Origin: Balneatrix alpica DSM 16621
Lineage (GTDB): Bacteria; Pseudomonadota; Gammaproteobacteria; Pseudomonadales; Balneatricaceae
NCBI RefSeq assembly: GCF_000619885.1
Contig: NZ_JHUZ01000006.1
Location: forward strand, 558,001-622,000
Direction of reading: 5' to 3'
DNA length: 64,000 bases
The position numbers and the translations under genes are program-made. Below are positions 1 through 9,561 of this stretch, piece after piece (the first letter of the stretch is position 1; every line of letters begins with the position of its first letter). Below the pieces are notes generated by a model. The model did not search any database, was not told the origin of the DNA, and worked only from the letters and a program-made list of their open reading frames with translations.

Positions 1-88
1 CAGTCAGTGCCAGCAGGCCCAGGCCAAGCCAGGTGGCCCAGTGACGGGGGTGGAGAAAGTGAGACCAGTGTGAAGAGGTGACAGTCAC
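1..88 (-). CDS. Lipid A acyltransferase (LpxL/HtrB-like), N-terminal fragment
   Basis: This is the first 29 codons of a minus-strand gene that runs off the left edge. A GTG at 88 opens a frame containing FLHPRHWATWLGLGLL, which resembles the N-terminal motif of LpxL/HtrB late acyltransferases, where a His-Pro-Arg-Tyr/His-Trp stretch precedes the membrane anchor. The family transfers an acyl chain to Kdo2-lipid IVA at the inner membrane. It lies divergent to ugd and near msbA and hldE, which fits lipopolysaccharide biogenesis. The start codon is uncertain because no clear ribosome binding site precedes it; the family call rests on this short stretch only. Confidence 0.55.
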   Translation of the reverse strand, partial: MTVTSSHWSHFLHPRHWATWLGLGLLALT

Positions 89-283
89 AGGCGAATACAG
101 TTCAGGCTGAAAAGTGGCTATTATAGGGAGCTTGTTTCACAGGGGCTACTTATCCCGTCTCGCCCTTTTTTTCAGCGCAGATACGCGCGGCATGGGTGCG
201 GTGATGACGAGGCGTAGCCTGATGACTAAGTTGGCTAAGCGTTGATGGGCAAGCTGGCATCGTTGAGCGAACGTCAGCCTGTG

Positions 284-303
284 GCAGCCACAGCGGTGGC
301 TGC
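284..303. other. Stem-loop in the ugd leader
   Basis: A perfect 8-bp inverted repeat (GCAGCCAC / GTGGCTGC) with a 4-nt loop lies about 50 bp before ugd. No U-tract follows, so it is not an obvious terminator. The 264 bp between positions 89 and 352 hold no other gene that I can support. Confidence 0.4.
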
Positions 304-352
304 ATAATGAATCGTTTTATCAGAGGCACCTTTAGCCTAAGAGGATGATCCT

Positions 353-1702
353 TTGCGAATTACAGTGGTTGGAACCGGTTATGTGGGTCTGGTGACAGGC
401 GCCTGTTTTGCTGAAATGGGCAACAAGGTCACCTGTGTCGATATCGATGCAGACAAGATAGACCGGCTACGCCAGGGGCAGATCCCCATTTATGAGCCGG
501 GGCTGGAGTCGGTGGTGGAGCGGGGGATCGCTTCCGGTGCGCTGCAATTTACCACCTCCTTGCCGGAGGCGATGGCCAGTGCCAGCATTATTTTTATCGC
601 CGTAGGCACCCCTCCTGGTGAAGATGGTTCGGCGGATTTGCAGTATGTCTTGGCGGTGGCCAAAGAGATCGGTCAACACCTGCAGGACTATAAAGTGATC
701 GTCGATAAATCCACCGTGCCGGTGGGGACGGCGGATCAGGTACGGGCCATGGTGCAGTCCCAGTTAGAGGCTCGCGGGGTAGAGGTACCCTTTGATGTGG
801 TCAGTAATCCCGAGTTTCTCAAAGAAGGGGCGGCGGTTGAGGACTTTATGCGTCCAGACCGGGTAGTGGTCGGGGCCGATAGCGAGCGGGCGCGCAAGTT
901 AATGGCGCAGCTCTATGCCTCCTTCTCGCGCAACCATGACAAAGTCATTTACATGGGCGTGCGTGATGCGGAAATGACCAAGTATGCCGCCAATGCCATG
1001 TTGGCCACCAAGATCTCTTTTATGAATGAGATTGCCAATCTGTGTGAGCGGTTGCAGGTGGATGTGGAAATGGTACGCAAGGGGATCGGCTCTGATTCCC
1101 GTATTGGTTACCACTTTATTTACCCTGGCTGCGGTTATGGCGGCTCCTGTTTTCCTAAAGACGTGAAAGCCCTGGTGCATATGGCCGAGCAGTCGGGCCT
1201 GGAGCCCTGGCTATTACGTGCGGTGGAGCAGCGTAACCAGGCGCAGAAACATCTACTGTTCAGTAAGTTACAGCAGCGCTTTGCACAGTTGCAGGGGCGG
1301 ACCTTTGCCGTATGGGGGCTGGCCTTTAAGCCGGGCACCGATGATATGCGTGAGGCGCCCTCCATCGTGTTGATTAATGCCTTACTGGAAGCGGGGGCTA
1401 ACGTGCGTGCCCATGATCCGGTGGCCTTTACTACCGCACGCCGTGAGTTTGCGCCGAAGTGGTTTGATAATGGCCAGCTGAGCTTTATCGAAGATCAGTA
1501 TCAGGTTCTGGATCAGGCCGAAGCGCTAATCCTGGTGACCGAATGGAAACAGTATCGTCAGCCTGATTTCAATGAAATCCAGCAGCGCCTTAAGCAACCC
1601 TTAATTTTGGATGGGCGTAATCAATATGACCCTGCCTGGTTGCAGGAACAGGGATTCTGCTATCTGGGGGTGGGGCGCTCATCGGCAGCCAATGAAGGCT
1701 AA
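353..1702 (+). CDS. ugd: UDP-glucose 6-dehydrogenase
   Basis: Oxidises UDP-glucose to UDP-glucuronate with two NAD+, supplying precursors for capsule, exopolysaccharide or lipid A modification in the cytoplasm. The 449-aa product has the N-terminal Rossmann motif GTGYVG (residues 7-12), the EFLKEG segment near 154-159, and the catalytic cysteine C266 in GYGGSCFPKD. Length is normal for the family. Translation starts at TTG 353: AAGAGGA lies 7 nt upstream and the product begins MRITVVG as in homologues; the ATG at 345 is out of frame. It precedes msbA with a 115-bp gap, so joint transcription is possible but not certain. Confidence 0.95.
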   Translation: MRITVVGTGYVGLVTGACFAEMGNKVTCVDIDADKIDRLRQGQIPIYEPGLESVVERGIASGALQFTTSLPEAMASASIIFIAVGTPPGEDGSADLQYVLAVAKEIGQHLQDYKVIVDKSTVPVGTADQVRAMVQSQLEARGVEVPFDVVSNPEFLKEGAAVEDFMRPDRVVVGADSERARKLMAQLYASFSRNHDKVIYMGVRDAEMTKYAANAMLATKISFMNEIANLCERLQVDVEMVRKGIGSDSRIGYHFIYPGCGYGGSCFPKDVKALVHMAEQSGLEPWLLRAVEQRNQAQKHLLFSKLQQRFAQLQGRTFAVWGLAFKPGTDDMREAPSIVLINALLEAGANVRAHDPVAFTTARREFAPKWFDNGQLSFIEDQYQVLDQAEALILVTEWKQYRQPDFNEIQQRLKQPLILDGRNQYDPAWLQEQGFCYLGVGRSSAANEG

Positions 1703-1790
1703 TGCCTTCGTGCCCTTTTATGCACAACGATGGCGATGTGCCTGAAGGAAGGGATGATCTTGCTCCCCATCGAGCCTATCTTGGATTAAT

Positions 1791-1808
1791 AGGGCGGCTT
1801 GCCGCCCT
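1791..1808. other. GC-rich hairpin before msbA
   Basis: AGGGCGGC and GCCGCCCT form an 8-bp stem with a TT loop in the ugd-msbA gap, ending just before the GGAG ribosome binding site of msbA. No U-run follows. It could attenuate read-through from ugd or influence msbA translation; this is inference only. Confidence 0.4.
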
Positions 1809-1817
1809 TGGAGTGTT

Positions 1818-3599
1818 ATGAGTCAAGCACAAACCGAGGCCCGTGGCTGGCAAACCTATCTGCGTTTGCTCAGTTATGTGAAGCCTTATTGGCTGCCTTT
1901 CTTGCTCAGTATGCTGGGCTTTGCTGTGGTGGCGGCCACCCAGGCTGGTTTTGCCAAGTTGATGGAGAACCTGGTCGAAGCCCTGGATAACCCCCATCCG
2001 TTTGGCCACTGGATCTATGCCGGCACCATTATGGCGATCTTCGTTATTCGTGGCTTAGGGGGCTTTGTCGGCAACTATGGTATTGCCTATGTGGCCCGGG
2101 CGGTGGTGCACAGCCTGCGCTGTCAGATTTTTAATAGCCTGATGTTGCTGCCCAGCCACTATTTTCATAGTCAGACCACCGGCCACCTACTCGCTAAAGT
2201 CACCTATAACGTTGATCAGGTCACGGGGGCGGCCACCGGCGCCTTAAAAACCATTGTGCGGGAGGGGCTGACGGTATTGGGGCTGATGGGCTACCTGTTC
2301 TACTTGAACTGGCAGCTGGCGTTGATCTTTTTCACCGTGACCCCCTTGATCGCCTGGTGTGTGGGTATTGCCTCTAAGCGTTTTCGCAAACTGAGTCGCA
2401 GCATTCAGGATTCGATGGGGGATGTGACCCATGCGGCCTCTGAGGCCTTACAGGGCTATCAGGTGGTGCGTATTTTTGGCGGGCGCAAAAGTGAAGAGCA
2501 GCGCTTTGAAGCGGCCAGTCGTTATAACCAGCGGCAAAGCATGAAGATGGTGGCGACCGAAGCAATCGCTACCCCAGTGATTCAGTTTTTTGTGGCCACG
2601 GCGATGGCGCTGTTGGTGTTCTTCGCACTGCATCCAAGCTGGCTGAGCAGTATGAGCTCCGGCCAGTTTGTCTCCTTCCTCACTGCGGCAGGTCTGATTG
2701 TGCAGCCTCTGCGGGCGTTGGCGGAGGTGAACACTGTACTGCAGCGCGGTATTGCTGCCGCGGAAAGCATCTTCACGGTACTGGATGAGGCCCCCGAGCC
2801 TGATCAGGGGCAGTATCAGGTAGAGCGGGTGCAGGGACGACTGCAACTGCGTCAGCTCAGCTTTCGGTATCCTGGTACCGAGCAGCTGGTGTTGCAGGAC
2901 ATTAATCTGGATATCGCACCCGGTGAAACCATTGCTCTGGTGGGGCGTTCAGGGTCAGGCAAAAGTACTCTGGCCAGCCTGATTCCGCGCTTTTATCAGC
3001 CCAGTAGCGGCGAGATTTTGCTGGATGGGGTGCCCCTGCAGGATTATCAGTTGGAGAACCTGCGCGCCCAGATGGCATTGGTGAATCAACAGATCGTGCT
3101 CTTTGCCGGTACCCTGCGCGATAACATTGCCTATGCCGATTTGGCCCAGCGCTCAGAGCAGGAGCTGCTGCAGGCGGCCAAGGCGGCCCATGTGCTGGAG
3201 TTTGCCGAGCGCATGCCCCAGGGACTGGACACCCTGATTGGTGAGAAAGGGGTGATGTTGTCAGGGGGGCAACGTCAGCGTTTGGCGATTGCCCGTGCCA
3301 TCCTCAAGGATGCGCCGGTGTTGATTCTGGATGAAGCGACCTCTGCCCTGGATACAGAATCGGAACGTCACATTCAGGCGGCGATGGAAGCGGTGATGCA
3401 AGGGCGCACTACCCTGGTGATCGCGCATCGTCTGTCCACCATCGAAAAAGCAGACCGCATTCTGGTGATGGAGCAGGGACGGATTATCGAGCAAGGCAGC
3501 CATCAACAACTGCTGGCCCAGGATGGCGCCTACGCCAAACTTTATCGTATGCAATTTAGTGAACAGCATCCCGAGACGTCAGTGGAGGAACAGCAATGA
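1818..3599 (+). CDS. msbA: Lipid A export ABC transporter (MsbA)
   Basis: A 593-aa half-transporter that flips lipid A-core across the inner membrane. The first ~330 residues hold six hydrophobic segments typical of the type IV ABC exporter fold. The nucleotide-binding domain has Walker [10 protein letters not shown] (~376-384), signature LSGGQ (~480), Walker [12 protein letters not shown] (~502) and the H-loop AHRLST. A GGAG Shine-Dalgarno precedes ATG 1818. Its stop overlaps the hldE start (ATGA), so the two are translationally coupled. The msbA-hldE neighbourhood is also known in Pseudomonas and supports the specific MsbA assignment over a generic exporter. Confidence 0.95.
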   Translation: MSQAQTEARGWQTYLRLLSYVKPYWLPFLLSMLGFAVVAATQAGFAKLMENLVEALDNPHPFGHWIYAGTIMAIFVIRGLGGFVGNYGIAYVARAVVHSLRCQIFNSLMLLPSHYFHSQTTGHLLAKVTYNVDQVTGAATGALKTIVREGLTVLGLMGYLFYLNWQLALIFFTVTPLIAWCVGIASKRFRKLSRSIQDSMGDVTHAASEALQGYQVVRIFGGRKSEEQRFEAASRYNQRQSMKMVATEAIATPVIQFFVATAMALLVFFALHPSWLSSMSSGQFVSFLTAAGLIVQPLRALAEVNTVLQRGIAAAESIFTVLDEAPEPDQGQYQVERVQGRLQLRQLSFRYPGTEQLVLQDINLDIAPGETIALVGRSGSGKSTLASLIPRFYQPSSGEILLDGVPLQDYQLENLRAQMALVNQQIVLFAGTLRDNIAYADLAQRSEQELLQAAKAAHVLEFAERMPQGLDTLIGEKGVMLSGGQRQRLAIARAILKDAPVLILDEATSALDTESERHIQAAMEAVMQGRTTLVIAHRLSTIEKADRILVMEQGRIIEQGSHQQLLAQDGAYAKLYRMQFSEQHPETSVEEQQ

Positions 3600-5032
3600 A
3601 AGTGAGTCTGCCTGATTTTGCCCAGGCTCAGGTCTTGGTGGTAGGGGATGTGATGCTGGATCGTTACTGGCATGGCGGCGCCTCGCGTATTTCGCCGGAG
3701 GCACCGGTGCCGGTGGTGGGGGTGCGTCAACAGGAGGATCGTCCTGGTGGTGCCGCTAACGTGGCGCTGAATATCGCTGCCTTGGGCGGCAAGGCGCGGC
3801 TCTTGGGGCTCACAGGTGCTGATGAAGCTGAGCAGGCACTGCAGCAGCGTCTGCAGGCGGCAGGGGTTGACTGTGAGTTTGTCCAGGTGCCAGGTCACCC
3901 CACTATTACCAAGTTGCGAGTGGTGGCCCAACAACAGCAATTGCTACGGTTAGACTTTGAGCAGCGCTTCAGTGTGGAAGACTCCGCCAGCCTGTTACAG
4001 CAAGCGCAGCAGGCACTGTCCTCCAGCAAGGTGGTGCTGGTGTCGGACTACGATAAGGGCGCCCTACAGCATTTGCCGCAATTAATTGCCGCCGCGCGAG
4101 CGCAGCAGTTACCGGTGGTATGCGACCCTAAAGGACGTGACTTCAGCAAGTATCGCGGTGCGACCTTGCTGACGCCGAATATGAGTGAGTTTGAAGGGGT
4201 CGTGGGGCCGGTTAAATCCGAGCAGGAACTGAAAGCGAAAGCCGAAGCACTGGTGCAGCAGTTAGAGCTGGATGCCCTGCTGATTACCCGCAGTGAAAAA
4301 GGCATGACCCTGATCCGCCCAGGTCAGGCCGAATTGCACTTTCCCGCCCAGGCACAAGAGGTGTATGACGTCACCGGTGCTGGAGATACGGTGATTTCCA
4401 CCCTGGCCAGTGCCTTGGCCGCCGGCACCTCGTTGGAGCAGGCCGTTGCGCTGGCCAATATTGCCGCCGGATTGGTGGTGGCTAAACTGGGTACCGCGAC
4501 AGTCAGTGCCCCTGAACTACGGCGGGCAGTGAAGCGCCAGCAGGGCAGTGAACGGGGGGTGGTGAGTGAGGAGCAATTGCTGATCGCCTTGGAGGATGCC
4601 CGTGCCCACGGAGAGAAGATCGTTTTTACCAACGGTTGTTTTGACATCCTCCATGCTGGCCATGTGACCTATCTGGAAGATGCCCGTGCCCAGGGAGATC
4701 GTCTGGTACTGGCGATCAATGACGATGACTCCGTACGGCGCCTGAAGGGCGCTGGTCGTCCGGTAAATCCGGTGGATCGGCGTATGGCGGTGCTGGCGGG
4801 GCTGGTGGCAGTGGATTGGGTGGTGAGCTTTAGCGAAGATACCCCGGAGCGTCTATTGGCCAAGGTGCGCCCCGATGTCTTGGTTAAAGGGGGGGATTAC
4901 AGCGAGGCCCAGGTGGTCGGTGGCGAGTTCGTCAAGAGTTATGGTGGTGAGGTGCGGGTACTGAGCCATGTGGAGAATGTTTCCACCACTGCCATCGTCA
5001 ATAAGATTCAGGCGAATAAAGAGCAACCCTAA
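3596..5032 (+). CDS. hldE: Bifunctional heptose-7-phosphate kinase / heptose-1-phosphate adenylyltransferase
   Basis: Makes ADP-heptose for the lipopolysaccharide inner core: the N-terminal PfkB/ribokinase domain phosphorylates D-glycero-beta-manno-heptose 7-phosphate at O1, and the C-terminal nucleotidyltransferase adds AMP. Visible are the kinase signatures [11 protein letters not shown] near the N-terminus and TGAGDTV (~260), then the cytidylyltransferase-type motif [13 protein letters not shown] (~343-355). At 478 aa it is the full fused form. ATG 3596 overlaps the msbA stop by 4 nt. A convergent exonuclease gene follows. Confidence 0.96.
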   Translation: MKVSLPDFAQAQVLVVGDVMLDRYWHGGASRISPEAPVPVVGVRQQEDRPGGAANVALNIAALGGKARLLGLTGADEAEQALQQRLQAAGVDCEFVQVPGHPTITKLRVVAQQQQLLRLDFEQRFSVEDSASLLQQAQQALSSSKVVLVSDYDKGALQHLPQLIAAARAQQLPVVCDPKGRDFSKYRGATLLTPNMSEFEGVVGPVKSEQELKAKAEALVQQLELDALLITRSEKGMTLIRPGQAELHFPAQAQEVYDVTGAGDTVISTLASALAAGTSLEQAVALANIAAGLVVAKLGTATVSAPELRRAVKRQQGSERGVVSEEQLLIALEDARAHGEKIVFTNGCFDILHAGHVTYLEDARAQGDRLVLAINDDDSVRRLKGAGRPVNPVDRRMAVLAGLVAVDWVVSFSEDTPERLLAKVRPDVLVKGGDYSEAQVVGGEFVKSYGGEVRVLSHVENVSTTAIVNKIQANKEQP

Positions 5033-5067
5033 GAAGGGCTATAGGGCGTACTGCGCGAACAGGCGCC

Positions 5068-5559
5068 CTAGAACTGCTGCACCTGACGCAGGGTGAGTTG
5101 CAGCATGCGGGCATCGTCACCGGCACGGTGGCGGGTGAGACGAAAGGTTCGGGCGACCTGGTCTTTGATGGTGCCCCAGTAACCTGCTTGTTTTTCACTG
5201 AGCAGTTTGCGCAGGGCTTCGAGTTTGAACTCTTGGCGTACATTGGCCTGATAAAACAGCAGCGAGAGCCAGGTATTATCAAAACTCCAGGCATCGGTGT
5301 AGACGATCTGGCCACTGAGCAGGCGGTTTAACTGTTGCGCCACGGTGCGTGGGGGTAAGCCCTCGCGAAACAGATCTTCCCGTTTAAGACCATGCACTGC
5401 CTCGGCATCGGCACTCCAGTGAGTCCAGTCCGGCTCGGGGCGGATCAGGAAGCTTTCACAGCTGCCATCGGCCAGGGCCAGGCCCACCTCTATCGGATAG
5501 CTGCCACTGCCAAAGCCGGAAGCTTCAATATCCAGAATGATGGGCAGGGCTGTTTTCAC
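5068..5559 (-). CDS. DEDDh-family 3'-5' exonuclease (DnaQ-like)
   Basis: A 163-aa single-domain protein of the RNase T/DnaQ fold. Exo I is LDIEASG (residues ~8-14, DxE), Exo II includes the aspartate in the AWSFDNTWL segment, and Exo III is HRAGDDA, supplying the His-x4-Asp pair of the DEDDh subclass. It probably degrades single-stranded nucleic acid ends, but the substrate cannot be told from sequence. The start is GTG 5559, with AGGA 7 nt upstream. It is transcribed convergently to hldE and divergently from the protoporphyrinogen oxidase gene, so it is probably a one-gene unit. Confidence 0.8.
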   Translation of the reverse strand: MKTALPIILDIEASGFGSGSYPIEVGLALADGSCESFLIRPEPDWTHWSADAEAVHGLKREDLFREGLPPRTVAQQLNRLLSGQIVYTDAWSFDNTWLSLLFYQANVRQEFKLEALRKLLSEKQAGYWGTIKDQVARTFRLTRHRAGDDARMLQLTLRQVQQF

Positions 5560-5671
5560 CGGAGTATCCTGTTCACTGCTATTACAATCTATCTATGCCA
5601 AATATCAGTATGGCGAGTGCTGTACTGCTAGTACTTATATGGTCGCGCAATGATACAGGAGCAAGGCGGCA

Positions 5672-7030
5672 ATGGAACAAGCACAACCGGACTTTTTAGT
5701 CATAGGCGGCGGGATTTCCGGTTTGGCCTGTGCCTGGTTTTTGCAGCAGCGAGGGGCCAAAGTACGGGTGCTGGAGGCCGGGCGTGCCGGTGGCAAAATC
5801 CAGACTCTGCAACAGCAGGGTTATCTGATTGAGCGCGGCCCTAACTCCACCCTTGATAACCGCCCTGGCTTTCACCGCTTACTGACGGAGTTGGAGCTGC
5901 TCACCGAGCGGGTGCAACCGAGTGCTGCTGCCAAGCGTCGCTATGTGCTTAAAAATGGACACTTGCATCCATTGCCGGGTGGGCCGGTGGATTTTCTGCG
6001 TACCCCGCTTTTTAGTTGGCAGGATAAATTGCGCCTGCTGGCGGAGCCCTTTATCTCCCCCGCACAGCAGGAGGAAAGTGTGGCGGATTTTGTTCGCCGA
6101 CGCCTAGGTCAGGGCTTTTTGGATTATGCCATTAACCCCTTTGTCTCGGGTGTCTATGCCGGTGATCCAGAGCGCTTGTCCGTGCAGGCGGCTACGGCAC
6201 GGGTATATCGCTTGGAGGCCGAACAGGGCTCACTGTTTAAGGGGGCGTTGGCCCTAATGCGGCAAAAGCGCAGCAGTCAGCTGGAAACGGGGCCGAGTGG
6301 CACCCTGACCAGTTTCAAGCAGGGCATGCAGCAACTGAGTGAATGCTTACGGCAGCGGTTGGCGACGGTGTTGAGCGAGCAGTGTCCGGTGACGGCTCTG
6401 CAGCCTGTTACCGGGGGTGGTTGGCTGGTGGAAAGCGCTACCCAGCAGTGGCAGGCCAAACAAGTGATTTTGGCCTGTCCTGCGCCCCAGGCGGCACAGC
6501 TGATTGCTCCCTGGCAACCGCAGGTGGCGACCCTGTTAGGGCAGATTGCCTATGCGGAGGTGGCATCGGTCTCCCTGGCCTTTGCCCGTGCACAGGTTGA
6601 GCATGCCTTGGATGGCTTTGGTGCACTCTTTCCCCGTTGTGAGGGGGTCACCACCCTGGGGGTGCTCTTCCCCTCCAGCCTGTTTAGTGGCCGTGCGCCG
6701 GATGGCAAAGTGCTGCTGACCGCCTTTATTGGTGGACGCTTGCACCCCGGTATCTGCCAGCACAGTGACGAGGCAATCAGTCAGCAGGTGCTGGAGGACT
6801 TGCGTCCGTTGTTGGGGATTCGTGGTCAGCCCGAGCAGCACTGGGTCAGTCGTTGGCCACAGGCGATTCCACAGTATGAGTTGGGGCACTTGCAACGTCT
6901 GCAGCAGGCTCAGCAGGGCTTGGCCGCCTATCCAGGTGTGCACTGGCGGGCCAACTGGAGTGATGGGGTTTCGCTGGCGGACTGTGTCGATCAGGCGGCA
7001 CAGCTGGCGGAGCGCCTGCTACCTGCTTAG
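5672..7030 (+). CDS. hemG: Protoporphyrinogen oxidase, HemY/PPOX type
   Basis: An FAD-dependent enzyme that oxidises protoporphyrinogen IX to protoporphyrin IX in haem synthesis. The 452-aa protein begins with the dinucleotide-binding motif VIGGGISGLACA (residues ~10-21), followed by the substrate-side segment ERGPNST, an internal NPFVSGVYAGDP motif conserved in PPOX, and a C-terminal FAD-contact region ending in NWSDGVSLADCV. These match the oxygen-dependent HemY-type enzyme, not the flavodoxin-like HemG of Escherichia coli or membrane HemJ, although TIGRFAM-style naming uses hemG for it. It stands alone; a divergent promoter region of 112 bp separates it from the exonuclease gene. Confidence 0.85.
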   Translation: MEQAQPDFLVIGGGISGLACAWFLQQRGAKVRVLEAGRAGGKIQTLQQQGYLIERGPNSTLDNRPGFHRLLTELELLTERVQPSAAAKRRYVLKNGHLHPLPGGPVDFLRTPLFSWQDKLRLLAEPFISPAQQEESVADFVRRRLGQGFLDYAINPFVSGVYAGDPERLSVQAATARVYRLEAEQGSLFKGALALMRQKRSSQLETGPSGTLTSFKQGMQQLSECLRQRLATVLSEQCPVTALQPVTGGGWLVESATQQWQAKQVILACPAPQAAQLIAPWQPQVATLLGQIAYAEVASVSLAFARAQVEHALDGFGALFPRCEGVTTLGVLFPSSLFSGRAPDGKVLLTAFIGGRLHPGICQHSDEAISQQVLEDLRPLLGIRGQPEQHWVSRWPQAIPQYELGHLQRLQQAQQGLAAYPGVHWRANWSDGVSLADCVDQAAQLAERLLPA

Positions 7031-7053
7031 CCTTTAGGCGGAGTCCTTTATGA

Positions 7054-7071
7054 CTGTCATGTGACTGTCAT
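7054..7071 (+). promoter_or_regulatory. Predicted Pho box (PhoB-binding site)
   Basis: Two exact copies of CTGTCAT (7054-7060 and 7065-7071) are separated by 4 bp, which is the canonical 7-4-7 Pho box layout. A -10-like TAATCT (7082-7087) begins after a 10-bp gap, the spacing seen in PhoB-activated promoters where the box replaces the -35. It lies 24 bp after the hemG stop and 51 bp before the EAL-CBS-GGDEF gene. Binding itself is inferred. Confidence 0.75.
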
Positions 7072-7122
7072 TATTCTTTCTTAATCTGGCGCTCTTCTTG
7101 GTGTCTATGGGGAAGCAGTCCT

Positions 7123-8886
7123 ATGAACGACTGGGCTCTGGAATTGGATCAGCTGTTACGCAGCCAGGCCCTACGTCCGCATCTGCAGCCAATCGTAGAC
7201 CTGCGCCGAGGCGAGGTTTATGGCTATGAAGCGTTGATCAGGGGGCCACAGGGAAGTGAATTGGAGTATCCGGACCGGCTCTTTGCGGTGGCACGTTCCA
7301 GTGGGCGGCTACGAGAGTTAGAGCTTTGTGCCCGGCATTTGGCGATTGAACACTTTGCCACCCTGCAATTGGCGGGACGGTTATTTTTAAATGTGACCAC
7401 CCAGGCTCTCTTGAGTCCTGATTACCCCAAGGGAACGACCTTGGAGTTGCTGGCCAAGGTCGGCATGAGCCCGGATCAGGTGGTGATCGAACTCTCCGAG
7501 CAGCAACCCTATGAAGATTTTGCCCAGACCCGTCAGGCCGTCGAGCATTATCGGCAGATGGGTTTTCGCATTGCTCTGGATGATTTGGGCAGCGGTTATT
7601 CAGGCCTGCGCCTTTGGTCCGAGGTGGCACCGGACTATGTCAAAGTCGATAAGCACTTTATCCATGAGCTCGACCGTAACCCGGTCAAACGTGAGTTTGT
7701 CCGTTCGATTATGAGCATCGGCCAGGGAGTGGGCTCACGCCTGATCGCTGAAGGCATTGAAACCCCAGAGGAGCTACGCACCCTGCAGGATATGGGGATG
7801 AGCCTGGGGCAGGGGTATTTGCTCGGTCGCCCCTTGCCCTTACCTGGATTGGCGGTGGAGCCGCGTTGGTTAAAGCGCGAAGGGCAGCAGTATCGTTTAG
7901 GGCAAACCACGGAGACTGCCGCCAGCCTGGTGCGCACCCTGGAACCCCTGACACCGGAGCAGCGCACGGGGGAGGTGGTGGCACTGTTCCAGCAGGATGC
8001 CAGCCTCAGTGTGTTACCGGTGGTGCAGGATGGTCGTCCCCTGGGGATGGTGCGGCGTGCCGCGCTGCTGGAGAGCTTCTCCACCCAGTACGGGCGTGCG
8101 TTACTGGAAAACAAACCGATCAGCCGTTGTATGGAGCCCCAGCCGCTGTGTATCGACAGCCAGTTGCCGCTTGATCAGGTCAGTCAGTTGGTAACGGAAG
8201 CCGCTGCCACCGAGTTGGCGGATGCCTTTATTATCACCCATCAGGATTTTTATCTGGGGTTAGGCAGCGTGCGGGATCTGCTCCGGCGGATGACGGAGCT
8301 GCAGGTGCAAAGTGCGCGCTATGCCAATCCCTTAACCCAGCTGCCGGGCAGTGTGCCGCTGAACCGGGAAATGGATACCCTGCTACACAGCGCCAGCCCC
8401 TTTTGGGTGGCCTATTTCGACCTTAACCACTTCAAGCCCTTTAATGACCACTATGGCTACTCCCGTGGCGATCAGGTGATCCAGCTGTTGGGGGAACTGC
8501 TACGTCGCCATGCCAGTAACCAGGATAACCTGGTGGGACACATCGGCGGGGATGACTTTATTGTGATCTTCCAAAGCCCGGACTGGCAGCAACGCTGCGA
8601 GCGTATTCTGCAGGAGTTCGATGGCCAGATCGCCAGCCTCTATGATCCCCAGGATTTGCAGCAAGGGGGGATTAAAGGCCATAACCGGGAGGGCCACACG
8701 GATTTTTTTCCACTACTGGGACTGGCCATCGGCGTGGTCCAGCCAGATCCCAGTCGTTGTGCCAACCATAATGATATTGCTGCCCTGGCGGCGCAGGCTA
8801 AGCATGAGGCTAAACAGCAGCCGGGCAGCTTCCTCTATATCGCTCAACCGCAGCGCCCGCCGAGCTATCGTCTGAACTGCGCCTGA
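7123..8886 (+). CDS. EAL-CBS-GGDEF cyclic-di-GMP signalling protein
   Basis: A 587-aa soluble protein with an unusual order: EAL phosphodiesterase domain first (~15-245), a CBS pair (~255-385), then GGDEF (~395-575). The EAL domain keeps the motif residues expected for activity: EALIRGP, the Asn in LFLNV, ELSEQ, DDLGSG, VKVDK, IAEGIE and GQGYLLGRP. The cyclase signature is GGDDF in place of GGDEF, so cyclase activity is doubtful and the domain may be regulatory. CBS pairs often bind adenine nucleotides. It is monocistronic behind a predicted Pho box, suggesting lowered c-di-GMP under phosphate limitation, analogous to Pho-controlled RapA of Pseudomonas fluorescens; orthology is not shown. Confidence 0.88.
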   Translation: MNDWALELDQLLRSQALRPHLQPIVDLRRGEVYGYEALIRGPQGSELEYPDRLFAVARSSGRLRELELCARHLAIEHFATLQLAGRLFLNVTTQALLSPDYPKGTTLELLAKVGMSPDQVVIELSEQQPYEDFAQTRQAVEHYRQMGFRIALDDLGSGYSGLRLWSEVAPDYVKVDKHFIHELDRNPVKREFVRSIMSIGQGVGSRLIAEGIETPEELRTLQDMGMSLGQGYLLGRPLPLPGLAVEPRWLKREGQQYRLGQTTETAASLVRTLEPLTPEQRTGEVVALFQQDASLSVLPVVQDGRPLGMVRRAALLESFSTQYGRALLENKPISRCMEPQPLCIDSQLPLDQVSQLVTEAAATELADAFIITHQDFYLGLGSVRDLLRRMTELQVQSARYANPLTQLPGSVPLNREMDTLLHSASPFWVAYFDLNHFKPFNDHYGYSRGDQVIQLLGELLRRHASNQDNLVGHIGGDDFIVIFQSPDWQQRCERILQEFDGQIASLYDPQDLQQGGIKGHNREGHTDFFPLLGLAIGVVQPDPSRCANHNDIAALAAQAKHEAKQQPGSFLYIAQPQRPPSYRLNCA

Positions 8887-8931
8887 CTCTGCTATACTGC
8901 CGCCCTGCCACGGTTGCCAGGAGAGGGAGTG

Positions 8932-9561
8932 ATGCTGAAGGCCCGTTTTAGCCAGGCCGATGTTGAGGTGCTGGAACAGAAGCCACTGTATTCTGGCTTC
9001 TTTCAGATGAATGCCTATCGTCTGCGCCACGCCAGTTTTGCCGGTGCCAGCATTGAAGTGCAACGGGAACTGTTTGAGCGGGGACGCTGTGTTTGCGTCC
9101 TGCTGTATGATCCCTGGCAGGATGCGGTGGTGTTGCTGGAGCAGTTCCGCATCGGCGCCTTACGTGAGCCTAGTCCCTGGTTGCTGGAGCTGGTGGCGGG
9201 GATTGTGGAAGCGGGGGAAACGGATGCTGAGCTGGCGGCACGGGAGGCAATGGAAGAGGCCGGAGCGACCCTGTTGGCGCTGGAGCCAATGCTGGAGTAT
9301 CTCAGCAGCCCTGGCGGCACCAATGAAAAGGTGGGGTTGTATCTAGGCTGTGTCGATGCCAAGGGACTTGGCGGGATTCATGGTCTGGCCGAGGAGGGAG
9401 AGGACATCCGCGTACAGGTGGTCAGCCTGGCCGAAGCCTGCCAGGCCTGCGACAATGGCCGTATCAATAATGCGGCCACCCTGATGGCGATTTTATGGTT
9501 GCAACTGCATAAACAAAGAGTCATAGCCCGTTGGCGTGAGCAAGGAATTTATGAAGGTTAA
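8932..9561 (+). CDS. nudF: ADP-ribose pyrophosphatase (Nudix)
   Basis: Hydrolyses ADP-ribose to AMP and ribose 5-phosphate. The Nudix box reads G-x5-E-x7-REAMEEAG from about residue 90 and is intact. Length (209 aa) and the N-terminal segment with a substrate-side strand match E. coli NudF/YqiE. I chose ATG 8932 because GGAGAGGGAG precedes it directly; a TTG 18 nt upstream would run through that ribosome binding site. A -10-like TATACT lies near 8893. It heads the conserved operon nudF-yqiB-cpdA-yqiA-parE and overlaps the next start by 11 nt. Confidence 0.92.
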   Translation: MLKARFSQADVEVLEQKPLYSGFFQMNAYRLRHASFAGASIEVQRELFERGRCVCVLLYDPWQDAVVLLEQFRIGALREPSPWLLELVAGIVEAGETDAELAAREAMEEAGATLLALEPMLEYLSSPGGTNEKVGLYLGCVDAKGLGGIHGLAEEGEDIRVQVVSLAEACQACDNGRINNAATLMAILWLQLHKQRVIARWREQGIYEG

